A stretch of 64,000 nt of DNA, taken from positions 1-64,000 of the forward strand of contig JACEEZ010022926.1 in NCBI GenBank assembly GCA_016584305.1, read 5' to 3'. This document shows, in pieces, positions 33,418 to 51,204 of this stretch. This DNA comes from Chionoecetes opilio (taxonomy: Eukaryota > Arthropoda > Malacostraca > Decapoda > Majidae). Under the pieces are notes generated by a model. The model was not told where the DNA came from. It worked only from the letters and a program-made list of their open reading frames with translations, and made no database searches. How positions within the stretch are numbered: the stretch's first letter is position 1; each line of letters starts with the position of its first letter. The position numbers and the translations under genes were made by a program.

Positions 33418-34790
33418 TAATCAATGCACCAGGTTAGGTTTGTTAACTAGGGGGGGGGGTTCTGGGGGAGAACAAGCTCCCCCAGCTATGGCCAGGAGAG
33501 TATGGTTGAAACTGCACATTACCGCCGGCAGGAAAATAAAGGTATATTTTACGGATGGCACCCAAACTTCCCTACACAATTGGGAGCATGGTTTGGTATC
33601 CTTATTGTATTCTAAGAGACATTTTATCATGAGATTTCCGTCGTAAATCCAATGTTTCGGAGATTATAGAACATTTTTTGCTGTGGGGGAGGAATATGTC
33701 TCCTGTCTACCCAAAATGCCCCCTCTCCTCTTATTGTGACCTGCATCGCTTTTGTTAGCTATTTTATTAAAACTTTTGTTATTATTGGACCAGGATAGGA
33801 GGTTTTTAAAGCTTAGGTAAGGTAAGGTTAGGTTAGGGTGTATACCCAATGCGGCGCGAGCCCCATGCGGATCGCCTACGGCAATATAAGGAACTTTAGG
33901 GGGTATAGTGAGGTTAGGTTAGTAACTTTTAGGGGGGTTATTTAGGGTCTAGGTTAGTAAACTTAGGGGTATAGTGAGGTTAGCTTAGTGAACTGGTGGT
34001 TAGGGGTGATAGTGAGGTTGGGTTAGTAATTTTAGGGTTATAGTGAGGTGTAGGTTAGAACTTTATAGTGAGGTGAGGTTTCAGTAACTTTTAGGGGTTA
34101 TAGTGCGGTTAGGTTAGTAACTTAGAGGTTATAGTGAGGTGTTAGGTTAGTTTTATTTTTAGGGGTTATAGTGTGGTTATGGTGAGTAACTTATGACCTA
34201 TCTTATGTTTAAATAAGTTTATATAAACGTACAATAAACATTATAACTTACTTGTTAAACATTAACAGTACAATAAACATACGTGATAACAATGTTTGCT
34301 ACGCACGACTGCCCTCTATATATGTGTATCTACAGGCGCCGCATTGGTGGCGACAGGTTAGGTTAGGTAGGTTTTAGGTTAGGTATGGTTAAGTAAGGTA
34401 AGGTTAGGTCAAGGTAGCCACGGGTGCGCCTCGAAACCAAAAGCGATACAGGTCACAAGAAGAGGAAGAGGCATTTTGTAAACAAAAAAAACAAACAAAA
34501 AAAGGGGATAGACATATCCCCACCACTAAAAATGTTCATAACTCAGAAACTATTGAGTGCGACGGAAAGCGTAATGCGAAATGTCTCTTTAAAGAATACA
34601 ATAAGATAAACAAAACATGCTTCACAATTGTGTAGGGAAGTTTGGTTGCCATCGTAAAAATTTACCGGATAAAAAAAAAAAAACATAACAAGAAAGGTCG
34701 GGGGTGACGCGAAACCCCCCCGGCCTCAGCTGAGCTAAGGTGTTATGTAATCAATGCCCAGGGTTAGCTAGGGTAGTTTAGGTCTGGATG
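33418..34790. mobile_element. foldback structure flanking TTAGG-rich repeats
   Basis: Arms at about 33420-33760 and 34420-34760 are inverted relative to each other: CCAAACTTCCCTACACAATT (33568) pairs with AATTGTGTAGGGAAGTTTGG (34626), and TATTGTGACCTGCATCGC with its counterpart near 34440. Between them is a tandem TTAGG-rich tract. No transposase is visible. Confidence 0.65.
33790..34410. repeat. interstitial TTAGG-rich tandem repeat
   Basis: Units of roughly 35 bp of the form GTTAGTAACTTTTAGGGGTT followed by ATAGTGAGGTTAG recur about nine times between 33890 and 34200. GGTTAGGTTAGG runs lie at both borders (33818 and 34353). TTAGG is the arthropod telomere motif, but this tract is degenerate and internal. 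Confidence 0.75.
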
Positions 34791-34869
34791 GTTGTAGCCC
34801 CGCCAGTTGAGGGAAATCTTAAGAAACAAAAGGGCCCACCCTCTATCTTCTTTTTTATAGCCAACAAGT

Positions 34870-35215
34870 GGGGACATTTGGGGAAACGGGGGTTTTGGGC
34901 GGAGGAGCACACACATAAGGGAAATATGGCCCCCCACAAAAAAATCCATCTTAAAACTAGGATATTTCCTAGGTTCATGAACTATCGCGCGAAAATATTT
35001 CCCATGATACTAGGGAAATTTCCCTAGTTTAGGGATTTTTTGTGGCGGAGCCATATTTTCCTTATGAGTGTGCTCCTTTTGTTAGAGGAGCACACATTAT
35101 AAGGGAAAAATATTTCCCGATCAAGTCCATGAACTAAGGGAAATTTCCCTAGTTTAGGATTTTTTGGTGGGGGGCCAAATTTCCCTTAGTGTGTGCTCCC
35201 CCACCCAAAAACCCC
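34870..35215. repeat. two adjacent palindromic units
   Basis: GAGGAGCACACACATAAGGG at 34902 is mirrored near 35060 (CCTTATGAGTGTGCTCC). A second unit, GAGGAGCACACATTATAAGG at 35085, is mirrored near 35180. The inner part GGGAAATTTCCCTAGTTTAG occurs in both. Each unit of about 120-180 bp could form a hairpin. Confidence 0.75.
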
Positions 35216-35219
35216 GGGT

Positions 35220-36650
35220 TCAACCATGTTCCCCCAAGCTTTGTTGGCATAAGAAGACGAAGAGTTTGAGCCTTTATTAAAAGATGGCAAACTCTACAAA
35301 CCTAACTAGCACCCCTCTTCGAGCCCCTCGTGCTGTGCACTAAAAATAACCTGCCCTAACCTAAACCTAGGCCTAGCCTACTCTAACCTTAACGGGGGGG
35401 GCTCCGTCCCCCCTCGACCAACCTGAGGTTTATACCTAAAACTTAGATTCGCATACTTTCTCAAACTCGTCGTCCATTGTGATTCCGCTGGGACTTAGTT
35501 TTTCTTAGGAACCAGAAATGTAATATCGGCCATGTAGGCAAAGTAACCAGGATCGGCATCATTAAAATATTAACAGATGTGTGTAGGACAGTAAGTCTAA
35601 TACGTAGAGCCAAACATTTGGGTCAGCTAGCGTTTGGAGCCCTTGTTTCTTAAAAGATGTTCCGCCAGTATTCAGCACAGAGGATTCGGTCACTAAGGAG
35701 TATTGGTTTGAATGAAAATGCATATTACCATTTCTTTTGCTGTGATTTCAATTATTTATACCTTTTCAGTATACAGAAATGACTTGTAATACACTTAATC
35801 TTAAATACCCCTTACTCACCCACCAGTTAGGGAAGGTTAGGTTATTAGGTAAGAATGGAATTTTATGGTTATATTTTTATAGTTAGGATGCATTATATAG
35901 GGCTTCGGGCGACGGTGGCTGGAGGAGGTATTTCAGCTCCAGATGTGTCATATGTGGCAGCAATGAATGTGATAATGACGATTGAAATTTTAAGAGACAG
36001 CTACTAAACAATCCAGATTGCAGTAGGTTAGAAAAGCTGGCTATCGTAGCAATTGATTTCGTTTAGGTAAATTGAATTAGTTAAGTTGGAAAATAAATAA
36101 TGTTTTGACAAAACAAAAATATAAACACAATGGGGAGTTCTGTTTCAGAATGTCCTGTTGCTGTAATAAATATGCCTTCAGATATCTCAATAAGTTGGAG
36201 GTTAGCTATATAAAGGTTTATATAAAAAACTCTTGAGTTAGAGGAGAAAACAACATGCATTATACAAACCGCATTATTTATCACAGTAATCTGACATATA
36301 AGCGAACATGAAAGCATTATTTCAACTCCTGATTAGCATGCATATTTTCATTTCATTTCATCTGCATATTTCTGTTCGGCAGTTCCAGTTCTTGATCTTG
36401 CATTGATATTTACAATACACAATATATACCATTTAATAAGAACTTTAAAACAGTATTTCTGCATTCAGAGATTACATACAAGGTGGTATGGTGGTATCCA
36501 ACAATGAAATACACTGTATTCTTCATTTCATTTATTACAAGTGGATCTGTTACCAAAAACTTCCGCGTCGGCTATGTACCACGTCGGCGGACAGGTCATC
36601 AGTGGTGTTTCTGCGAGAATTCTATGTGCGACAGTTTCATAAAACCATAT
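35220..36650. other. unassigned AT-rich sequence
   Basis: No gene, repeat terminus or domain was recognised on either strand. Confidence 0.4.
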
Positions 36651-36654
36651 CACG

Positions 36655-36860
36655 TCTCCCTACACCTCCGCCAATAACACTATAGCCTCCACTGCACATA
36701 TATGTCGTCAGGCGCCATATCATTACGAATTTTATCATCCCATACAGATACATAATTGTATGTGCAACTAAAGATGCATGCACAGTAGTTTATATTAAGT
36801 ACCTGTCTTCAGTGGCACATACAAATCTATAATGATGCTATAATTAGTAATATTTGCCCG
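36655..36860. mobile_element. diverged copy of the 6661-6889 type MITE
   Basis: CCGCCAATAACACTATAGCC, then GGCGCCATATCATTACG, a CAGTAGTTTATATTA centre and CAGTGGCACATACAAATCTA match the left arm and centre of the MITEs at 6661 and 21497. The right terminus is not clear. Confidence 0.6.
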
Positions 36861-37660
36861 AGATTCCTAGCATTTCACCTCTCTCAGCGACAATTACCAT
36901 TACAACAATAATCAAATAGTCGTCAGGTAGCTACAGCGTACGCCAGTACACTTCCGTACTGTGCGTGGGCAGATAGAGGGCAGTAGAGGAAAATGGTGAG
37001 GTCAAAAAGCCAACAGTCTGGAGCTGTGGCGTCGTGTTCCATGGTAACGGCGGGGATTTGTTTACATACCACTGCGAGGCGCCCAAAAGCGTTTGATAGA
37101 GGGGTACAGAAACCTGAACGGCGCAAGCCGCTCAAATTTTTCTTCTCAAACGCAGCCCTGATGCAGTACTTCAACCTGGCCCTCACTAAGAACTAAGAGC
37201 AGAAGCAGTTCCTCCTCCAAGTCGTGGAGGAACACCGGAGGAAATACCTCGATGTCTGAAAGTCCACAGAGACTGTGAACTAGGCAACAATAGAGTGGGA
37301 GATGGGCGCCCACCCTAGGGGGCAGTACTGAGAAGAGGGGGACTAGATACTCAACGCTGTTGTGAAGAAACGTTGGGACTTACAACGAAGTTTATTACCT
37401 CAAAATATTGTTAACATTCATATTTGTTAGTGACAAATAATTTTGAAAATGCAAAAAATTATATCGGCACATAGAAAATGTCCACATTCTTACAAAAAAT
37501 AATAAAACTTCAAACCTCATTGCGCAACCTATATATTAATATTTCATAGGACCGATCTCGTACATACTTTGTTCTTCGAGCAATTGGGGCACTTTGGACC
37601 GCCCGTCCCGCGTAAAATTCCAAAAAATGCTATAAATTCCGATCATATAAGGGGCACCTA
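36861..37660. other. unassigned sequence
   Basis: A frame at 36993-37196 encodes a basic peptide ending in FFFSNAALMQYFNLALTKN. I do not recognise it, and it lacks splice or promoter context. Nothing else is supported. Confidence 0.35.
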
Positions 37661-37666
37661 AATATA

Positions 37667-37783
37667 TAGTATAATATATATTATAATATATATATATAGT
37701 ATAATATAATAATATAATATATAATCTTATATATATAATATATATATATACATATACATATACATAACATAACATATACATAC

Positions 37784-37815
<32 letters not shown>

Positions 37816-37826
37816 TATATATAGAG

Positions 37827-37866
<40 letters not shown>

Positions 37867-38065
37867 AGAGAGAGAGAGGACGACAGATAGAGAGAGAGAG
37901 AGAGAACAAAGAGAGCGAGAGAGAGAGAGAGATGAGAGAGAAGAGAGAGGAGAGAGAGAGAGAGAGACGAGACGATAAGAGAGGAGAGAGAGAGAGAGAG
38001 AGAGAGAAGAGGAGAGAGGGGCAGAGACGAGAGAGAGAACGAGGAGGAGAGAGAGGAGAAGAGGA

Positions 38066-38100
<35 letters not shown>

Positions 38101-38512
38101 GAGAGAGAGAGACGAGAGAGAGGAGGAGAGATGGAGAGGAAGAGACAGAGACTGAGCGCACCCCCCAACCTGAGAGAGAAGAGGAGAGGACGAGAGAGGA
38201 GATGAGGAGAGAGGAGCAGAGTGAGAGGAGACGGAGACGAGAGCGAGACGAGAGGAGAGAGAGGAGAGACGATGAGAGGAGAGAGAGAGCGAGAGAGAGA
38301 TGTTAGAGAGAGAGAGAGAGAGAAGAGACCGAGTAGATGAGAGATTGAGAGAGAGAGAGAGAGAGAGGGACGACGAGAGAGCGCGAGAGGAGAGAGGAGA
38401 GAGAGGAGAGAGAGATGAGAGAGAGAGAGGAGAAGGAGGAGAGAGAGATGAGAGAGGAGAGAGAGATGAGGATGAGAGAGAGGCAGAGAGAGAGAGAGAG
38501 GACGAGGAGATA
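37667..38512. repeat. (TA)n then long (GA)n microsatellite
   Basis: TA and TACATA units to about 37824, then about 690 bases of GAGAGA with GAC and GAT interruptions. Frames of over 300 codons here (Ser-Leu rich on the minus strand) are artefacts. Confidence 0.97.
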
Positions 38513-38514
38513 GT

Positions 38515-39060
38515 ATATACGGGCAGGACAGGACATTTTCTCTGGAGACAGATCTCGGTAAAAGTGATAGGTAGTTCACGCGTTTTATTATCTTTTAAGA
38601 AGGTACTCCTTGTCCCTAAGAGTGTCTTATTCCTTTTGTAATCACTGTATGACTCGCCGTAGGGGTCATTTTTGCTGTTATAGCGATTTTCGGGTCTAAG
38701 AACCATCTTCAGCAGATGTGAGATGTTTCCTCCTCAGTTTGTAGACGGTGAGCATGACTAGTTGCAGAGTGAAGCGTTATTTATTGCTGAAGTTGCCTGC
38801 CACGCAGCTAGTGCCGCGCTGATTGGTAGAAAGCTTCTGCTTCTCGTCTCCATGAGTGGGAGACGCTTATTGGTTGTTGACTCATCGCTTTCCTTCTATG
38901 TGATAGGCTCGTTATTTGCTTTTCTTCTTTCATGCTTGGTAGAGCTTGTAGGTCGTTTGCCATGGACGTTAAGCTTAGGACTGATCTCATGTATGATAGT
39001 GCTCTAAAATAGGATGTCGCCGCACATCTGCACACATGTCGACCAATCTGTATGATTTCT
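38515..39060 (+). repeat. dispersed repeat family X, copy 1
   Basis: Matches 40310-41935 in inverted orientation: CTCTGGAGACAGATCTCGGT, AAGAGTGTCTTATTC, GACTCGCCGTAG, TTTCGGGTCTAAGAACC, GCCGCGCTGATTGGTAGAAA and GCTTGTAGGTCGTTTGCC. A partial direct copy lies at 39405-39560. No coding function is recognised. Confidence 0.8.
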
Positions 39061-39115
39061 TCTAGAAATCACAAGATTCTTACAAGAACATTATAGACGA
39101 AAAACAGAATTGGTC
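39030..39115. repeat. short inverted repeat
   Basis: CATGTCGACCAAT at 39036 is mirrored by ATTGGTCGACATG at 39109, with a GATTTCTTCTAGAAATC palindrome in the loop. Confidence 0.75.
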
Positions 39116-39144
39116 GACATGTTGCAGTGTTGCGGCGGTTCCAA

Positions 39145-39400
39145 TTATATTATATATATATATAATATATATATATAAATATAGATTATATATATATATA
39201 TCAATATATATACTATATAATATATCACTATATATTATATATATATATATTATATATATAAATAAATATATATAAATATATATATATATATAAAATGATA
39301 TATATAGTATATATATATTATAGATATATATATATATATAGATATATATGATATATATATATACATTATATATATATATGATATATTATATAAAATATAT
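39145..39400. repeat. (TA)n microsatellite
   Basis: Alternating TA with single-base interruptions over about 250 bp. Confidence 0.97.
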
Positions 39401-39404
39401 CTTC

Positions 39405-39560
39405 TTTTCAAGATATTTTCTCTTTGTCTTAAGAGTGTATTATTATCTCAGTAATCACTTTATGGACTTCGCCGTAGCTGTCATTTTGCTGTATTGCAGG
39501 ATTTCGGTCTAAGAAACTTCGTCAGCTATGTACATGTGGAGAGATGTTTTTCCTCAGTTG
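39405..39560 (+). repeat. dispersed repeat family X, partial copy
   Basis: TCTTTGTCTTAAGAGTGTAT, GGACTTCGCCGTAGCTGTCA, TTTCGGTCTAAGAAAC and GGGCATGGTTCAG match copies at 38590 and 41700-41860. Confidence 0.75.
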
Positions 39561-39564
39561 TAGG

Positions 39565-40305
39565 TGTGGGCATGGTTCAGAATGAATGAATGAATGATTT
39601 GGGGATAGGACAGGTGGGTGATAGAAGGAATTAAAAGAGGAAGAAGATAAGTGAAGGAAAAGTATGAAGGAAAGTCGAGATTGATAGAGGTGGGCTACCG
39701 CATTGCTTATATTTTTTAAACAAATTATAAGTTTATTGTTTCAGCCGCTCTCTGTTTTGTATTTCATTTTATCAAGTGATATTTTTTTTAATTATTAACA
39801 TAGTATGCACCCTTTTAAACTTATGTCTTAACATTCCCAGACCCTGTCAAAGACAGATCAGCATCTAAAAAAGAGAAGAATAAAAAAGAAAAAAAAAGAA
39901 AAAAAGTTGAAGAAAAAAAAAAAAACATAACTATTTTCTCACGGGCTTTCTTCGCCACCACTTTAACCAGCGAAGAAGAAAGAATAATATCACAAATCAT
40001 CAACCGTAGGGGAAACCTGCAGACCCAGAGAGAAGAATAAAAACTACAAATTTATTAGAAAAACAAGAACACCAGCAACCTCCTCTTCCGTAACAGCCCA
40101 AGCCAGAGAAGGAGGGACAAACCAAAAGTCCCATGTCGTAAAACAGGATCCACATGCAAAAGAGGAAACTGTGAAGTCCTCCCCTCATCCTACATCCGGC
40201 ATAGGGACAACAACGAAGCTTCCAACGTCTTACAGCCACCTAACTTCCGGAAAGCCCCAAAAAGTCACCTATTAGGAAAAACATGCATCATCGATATCAA
40301 AAGAA
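39565..40305. other. unassigned sequence
   Basis: Begins with a short GAATGAATGAAT run. No gene recognised. Short A-rich tracts occur near 39880-39925. Confidence 0.4.
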
Positions 40306-40606
40306 AAATTGTTGAAGAAATACAGATATTGGTTTCGACATGTGTACAGATGTGCGGCGACTTCCACTTCTAGAAGCACGTACATAAAACTACATTCAAC
40401 CCAAGCTTAAAGTTACAGGCAAACGACCTACAAGCTATACCCAGCATGAAAAGAACAAAAGTAATAACAGCCTACTAACAGACAAACAAAGCAGGAGTCA
40501 ACAACAATAAGCGTCGGCTACTCCACGGAGACAAAATTACCGAGAAGCCAGAAACTATCTACCAATCAGCGCGGCCCCATTAGTGGCGTACGGCAAGCCC
40601 AGGACA

Positions 40607-41404
40607 TCTATATTAAAAAAGGGAAAAGGTGTGTCCGTTTGTCTGTCTGTGGTGTGGTTATAGGTTCCGCCCCCCTGTGGCGGAAACCCATTATATGCAC
40701 AGTTTTGGGAACCAGGTGACCAGGGGAAGTTTATAAGCCCACTTATGGCATGAGCCGATTAACTTTTTTCTTCTGTTTTTGGGTTAGCCTATTAGCGAGA
40801 ATCGTGAAGAAAAAAATGGTTGCGAGAATGGAGGGAAACCTTGATGTAGGGTGATGGGTTAGGTAATGGCGGTGAGTGACTGGGTGGGGTGATGGGTAAT
40901 GGGTGGTGGGGTGATGGGTTGGGGGTGATGAGTGGTGGGAATAGGTTGGGGGGTGATGGGAATGGGGTGAGTGAAAAATGGGTGGTTGTGGTGATGGGTA
41001 ATGGGTGAGTGAATGGGTAGGGGGAGATGTGTAAATGGGTGAGTGAAGGGTGGTGGTGATGGGCAATGGGGTGACGTGAATGGGTGGGGGGTGATGGGTA
41101 ATGGGTCATGGACAATGGGTGTGTGGTGATGGGTAATGGGGGAGTGAAATGGGTCGGGGGGGTGAGTGAATGGGTGGGGGTGATGGGTTAATTGGGAGTG
41201 AATGGGTTGGGGGTGAGTAATGGTTGGCGTTTAATACATATATTTCTACATCTATGATTTCAGGAAAGTTAAAAGGGGCTATCTGGAGAGTCTGTGTTTG
41301 GTGGGCCTTGGCCCACCAAATACAGGTGGTGGGCCGAAGGCCCACCATGAGCCCTCCGCAGGAGCTACCCAAAATGTTCGCCCGGAGGGCGGCTTTGCGG
41401 CTAG
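40607..41404 (+). mobile_element. Helitron, non-autonomous, with canonical ends
   Basis: It starts TCTATATTAAAAAAGGG at 40607, preceded by A, and ends in CTAG at 41401-41404, followed by T, the A|T target of Helitrons. A hairpin (CGCCC GGA GGGCG) ends eight or nine bases before CTAG. Inside are a GTCTGTCTG start region, GGGAAGTTTATAAGCCCACT, a GTGATGGGTAATGGG minisatellite (40850-41220) and the hairpin-forming GGTGGGCC repeats near 41305. No Rep/helicase gene is present. Three relatives form the array at 50065-54327. Confidence 0.85.
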
Positions 41405-41439
41405 TCATCAATAAAAGGCGCTCCACGCCACAGCTGAAC

Positions 41440-41682
41440 AAGAGGAAACCAGCAGTCGCCACGCAAGGAGCTGATGGTGGGATAACACGCCAACCCCCGT
41501 GGCAGCGGGTCATGCATGCCCCCCCACAGTTCCTATTCCCACCTTCTTCTCAGCCGCGCAGCCCATAAGTGCTGCGCCCCCTCCCATTGTCCCTCGATTC
41601 TCACCTATGGGCCGCGATCAGGCGTAAGGGCCCATGTCACCTGCAAACGGTGACAATCTACAACAACAACAAACAACAACAA
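41440..41682 (+). mobile_element. SINE-like retroposon with 11-bp target duplication
   Basis: CACAGCTGAAC occurs at 41429-41439 and again at 41683-41693, directly flanking a 243-bp insert that ends in a (CAA)n tail. This is the signature of LINE-mediated insertion. No tRNA boxes were recognised at its start. Confidence 0.75.
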
Positions 41683-41939
41683 CACAGCTGAACCATGCTC
41701 ACTTCTACAACTGAGGAGAAAACATCTTCCACATGCTGCTGAAGAAGGGTTCTTAGACCCGAAATCGCGATACAGCAAAAATGACAAGCTACGGCGAAGT
41801 CATAAAATTGATTACTAAAGAGAATAAGACACTCTTAGGACAAAGAGAAATATCTTGAAAAAGATAATAAAGCTGAAACTAGGCTATCACTTTTAACGAG
41901 ATCTGTCTCAGAGAAAATCTCCTGCCCCGTATATAGCTG

Positions 41940-41966
41940 ACTATATATATCTATATATATATTATA

Positions 41967-42004
<38 letters not shown>

Positions 42005-42060
42005 TATTATATATATATATAATATATATATATCTATATATACTTTACAATGATAGCATA
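41940..42060. repeat. (TA)n microsatellite
   Basis: TA repeat with ATATTATA interruptions. Confidence 0.95.
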
Positions 42061-42099
42061 GCTCAGCGTTATTATCTTCTTAGAGATAATTTCTCTTTC

Positions 42100-42240
42100 T
42101 TAAAGTAATCGTTCCAGACCATTTCATCATTCCTGATTGATGTAGTAAGAGCTAGCCATTATCGAGTGTATCAAAAATTATGTTGTCACCTTTTTGCATC
42201 CAGGTCAGCTGGTTTGAATTAACCGCAATCNATAATAAAT
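42100..42240 (+). mobile_element. left-end fragment of the TTAA-type element
   Basis: TTAAAGTAATCG, then TTCCAGACCATTTCATCATT and CTGATTGATG, parallels 22416-22550 nearly base for base at first and then diverges. It ends near an N at 42231. No right end is nearby. Confidence 0.7.
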
Positions 42241-42700
42241 TAAAAGTTAGATCAAAAATATACATACTGTGTAAACCGATATATATCATCTCTTGACGTT
42301 ATGACCACATCAACAAAACTTCACAAAATATGTTGTTACCTCATTTTAAGGCACGAAACCAACTTTAAGTAATTATAAAAATATGTACATAAGAATTTTA
42401 TGAACAACCATCGTATATGAACAATCTCCGAGGTCCACAAAGAAATTAGGAATAAAAATTCTGGCGGTATCTATACCCTTAACCAAAACGCCTCTATTTT
42501 TTGATGATGCTTAAAAGGATGAACCAATGCTGCATATAAACCTGATGTCACATGAAGGCCTTAAAATAGCATACTTAAAATACTTTACATTATCATTAGT
42601 ATCATCATAACCTCCATCCTAATACTTAGCAGCCTTGGTTGGACTGTGGTAGCTTCATTCTAGAAAAATAAGAACAATATTCTAACCTGAAAGAAGCCAC
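42241..42700. other. unassigned sequence downstream of the last visible receptor exon
   Basis: No exon that would continue the receptor gene (cysteine-rich or seven-helix part) was found here. Confidence 0.4.
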
Positions 42701-42704
42701 ATAC

Positions 42705-48786
<6,082 letters not shown>

Positions 48787-49147
48787 CTTTTTGAGGATAA
48801 AGGGTTAGTGGAAATATAGTTCTGGTGGTGGCAATAAGTGAAGATAAGTAACATACATCATTTTCTAATTGCATTGATTATGGTGAAAACAACTTATACA
48901 TACGTACAACCATAATACTTTAAGGTTCTGTTTACTACTTCAATACATTATTAGTAAACAATAGATGCTGCAGTAAATACCAAAGAAGGAGGGAGGATTA
49001 TCAATATAATTACTACTGCATTTGCTAGTTTTTCTGCTGGTACACACTCATCAATACACATTGTCTCACAGGAAAGGCCATCCAACCCCATCAGGAACCA
49101 ATGAAATTTGGCAGCCTGGAATGGCACTGCAGCCAAATTCCAATACA
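48787..49147. other. unassigned sequence upstream of receptor exon 1
   Basis: No further upstream receptor exon was recognised; presumably intron. Confidence 0.4.
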
Positions 49148-49294
49148 CAGTTGTTGTTGTTTTTGTTTTTTACATCACAAAGGACTGGTCAAGGGCAAAT
49201 GGGTAACACAAAGCCCGCTTAGTTGCCAGTCCCTATAAAGAAGACAGTAAGAGAATAAAATAAAAAAGAGGAGTGAGCCAATTTAGTTCAGGGG
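49148..49294 (-). mobile_element. 3' end fragment of the Jockey-like retrotransposon
   Basis: Reverse complement matches 28340-28480 of the copy at 26584-28500: an AAATTGGC..CACTCCTCTTTT region, GACTGGCAACTAAGCGGGCT, TTTGTGTTACCCATTTG and GACCAGTCCTTTGTGATGTA, ending in an AAC-rich tail. It is 5'-truncated to the 3' untranslated region. Confidence 0.8.
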
Positions 49295-49660
49295 GCACAC
49301 ACATCATTGATAACGTGTAATAGTTTATGCTTGTACACTCCATATACCCCCTTTTACTGTATATTTTACCTACTGTTAATATACTGTTACGCTCCAACAT
49401 TTTCCTTAAACTTCGAAGTCTGCCCCGGGATAGTCCTCTACCGAGCTTACTCACGGATATGAAAATATCATCAAAGTCTGACTGGGGTGTCTAGTTGATT
49501 GTGATTCACTTAAGGAGTATGGTGACTAGTAGTTTAGTGCCTGTTTTGGATTGATTCACTGCTTCGGGTCGTGGTTTCGAGATAACGCGACGTGGCGAGT
49601 TACGAGAAGGGCCTGTGGAGACAACTACCTGACTGAGGGACTTATTCTATTACAAGTGGC
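49295..49660. other. unassigned sequence
   Basis: No gene or repeat boundary recognised. Confidence 0.4.
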
Positions 49661-49669
49661 TCGTATTAT

Positions 49670-50065
<396 letters not shown>

Positions 50066-50088
50066 CTATAATAATATAAGCGAAGGTG

Positions 50089-50131
<43 letters not shown>

Positions 50132-50319
50132 GTGTGTGTGGTATAGGTTCCGCCCCCCGTGGCGCAAACACCTCATATGGCACATTTTTGGAATCAGGTT
50201 GACCAGGGGAAGGTCATAAGCCCACTTATGAGATGATCCGATCACTTTTTTTCTTTTTTTTTTTAGCAGCCTATTAGCGAGAATTGTGAAAACAAAAGTG
50301 GGTTGCGAGAATTAGAGAG

Positions 50320-51185
50320 AACTGCAACTCCGAAATGCCAGTGGTCGCTGGCAGTTTTAACTCATAATTTGGTGAAAAGTTGGTCAACTTGAAAGAAAAA
50401 TATGGGCTTATTCCACTGCACTTAAAACACAAAAGTATAATTTTAAGAACGATTTTCTTCTATATGTATATTGTATAGAAGCCTGAGTCTGTAAAACATG
50501 TATTTAACCAAATAACCAAGTAGGTTATAGTTGAGGAGGCGAGGTAAATGTTACTCTATGATATTATATAGTCAATAACGTATGTTTAGAAGTTATCTAT
50601 ACCTAGGCAGTCATATTTTCCTGTTATTATTGTGTATCAATCAGATAGAAAGCCTGGAAGTGCAATGAGTCGACGCGTGAAGTGGCAATGTTTTGATTCA
50701 ATCTCCCCGCCACAATCTCCCCGCCCACCACTCCCTGCCGCGGCGTGTCGCCTCCACAATTATAACCTACATTGTCGCAGCAACAAGCCGATTTCGGCAT
50801 TCTTTATTCTTCGTTTTTCCAAGGCATTGCTTATTGTATTTTGACAAGCGTTTGCCAGACGCAGCAGTACTGTCTTAGAAAACAGTGTGAACATCACCCA
50901 AATTTTACATGCCACAATATACATGTAAAAAATATATTAAGCTTTGCTACTCGAGGCGAGTAATTTGCATTAAATTGCTATTATAGAACGTTCCATCGTA
51001 ATGCATGTCATCCATATAATTAGTAGAACAACAGAAGAACTATATTTTTTGGTATTCAGATGCGGTGCATCAATGTTTATCGCGAAATTAATTTATGAAA
51101 AATATTAGTCGCGGAGCCAAAACACAGTAGACCAACCTTTGAGTTAAAACTGCCAGCGACCACTGGCATTTCTCGAGTTGCAGTT
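50320..51185 (+). mobile_element. inverted-repeat element, copy B
   Basis: Ends AACTGCAACTC..GAAATGCC and GGCATTTCTCGAGTTGCAGTT are inverted repeats of about 45 bp. Its interior is a close reverse-complement match of 2016-2847. It interrupts the Helitron: the uninterrupted sequence GCGAGAATTGAGGAAACC is seen in the next copy at 53047. Confidence 0.85.
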
Positions 51186-51204
51186 CATTGGAATTGAGGA
51201 AGCC

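Larger units (their letters stand above)
40310..41935 (-). repeat. dispersed repeat family X, copy 2, with two insertions
   Basis: Reverse-complement match to 38515-39060, interrupted by a Helitron (40607-41404) and a SINE-like retroposon (41440-41682). Removing both restores the order seen in copy 1. Confidence 0.8.

Noticed and set aside
36993..37196. 67-codon basic frame
   Set aside because: No recognised family and no supporting context; could be chance.
37536..38706. Frames of over 300 codons, Ser-Leu or Arg-Glu rich
   Set aside because: They are translations of a GA/CT microsatellite.
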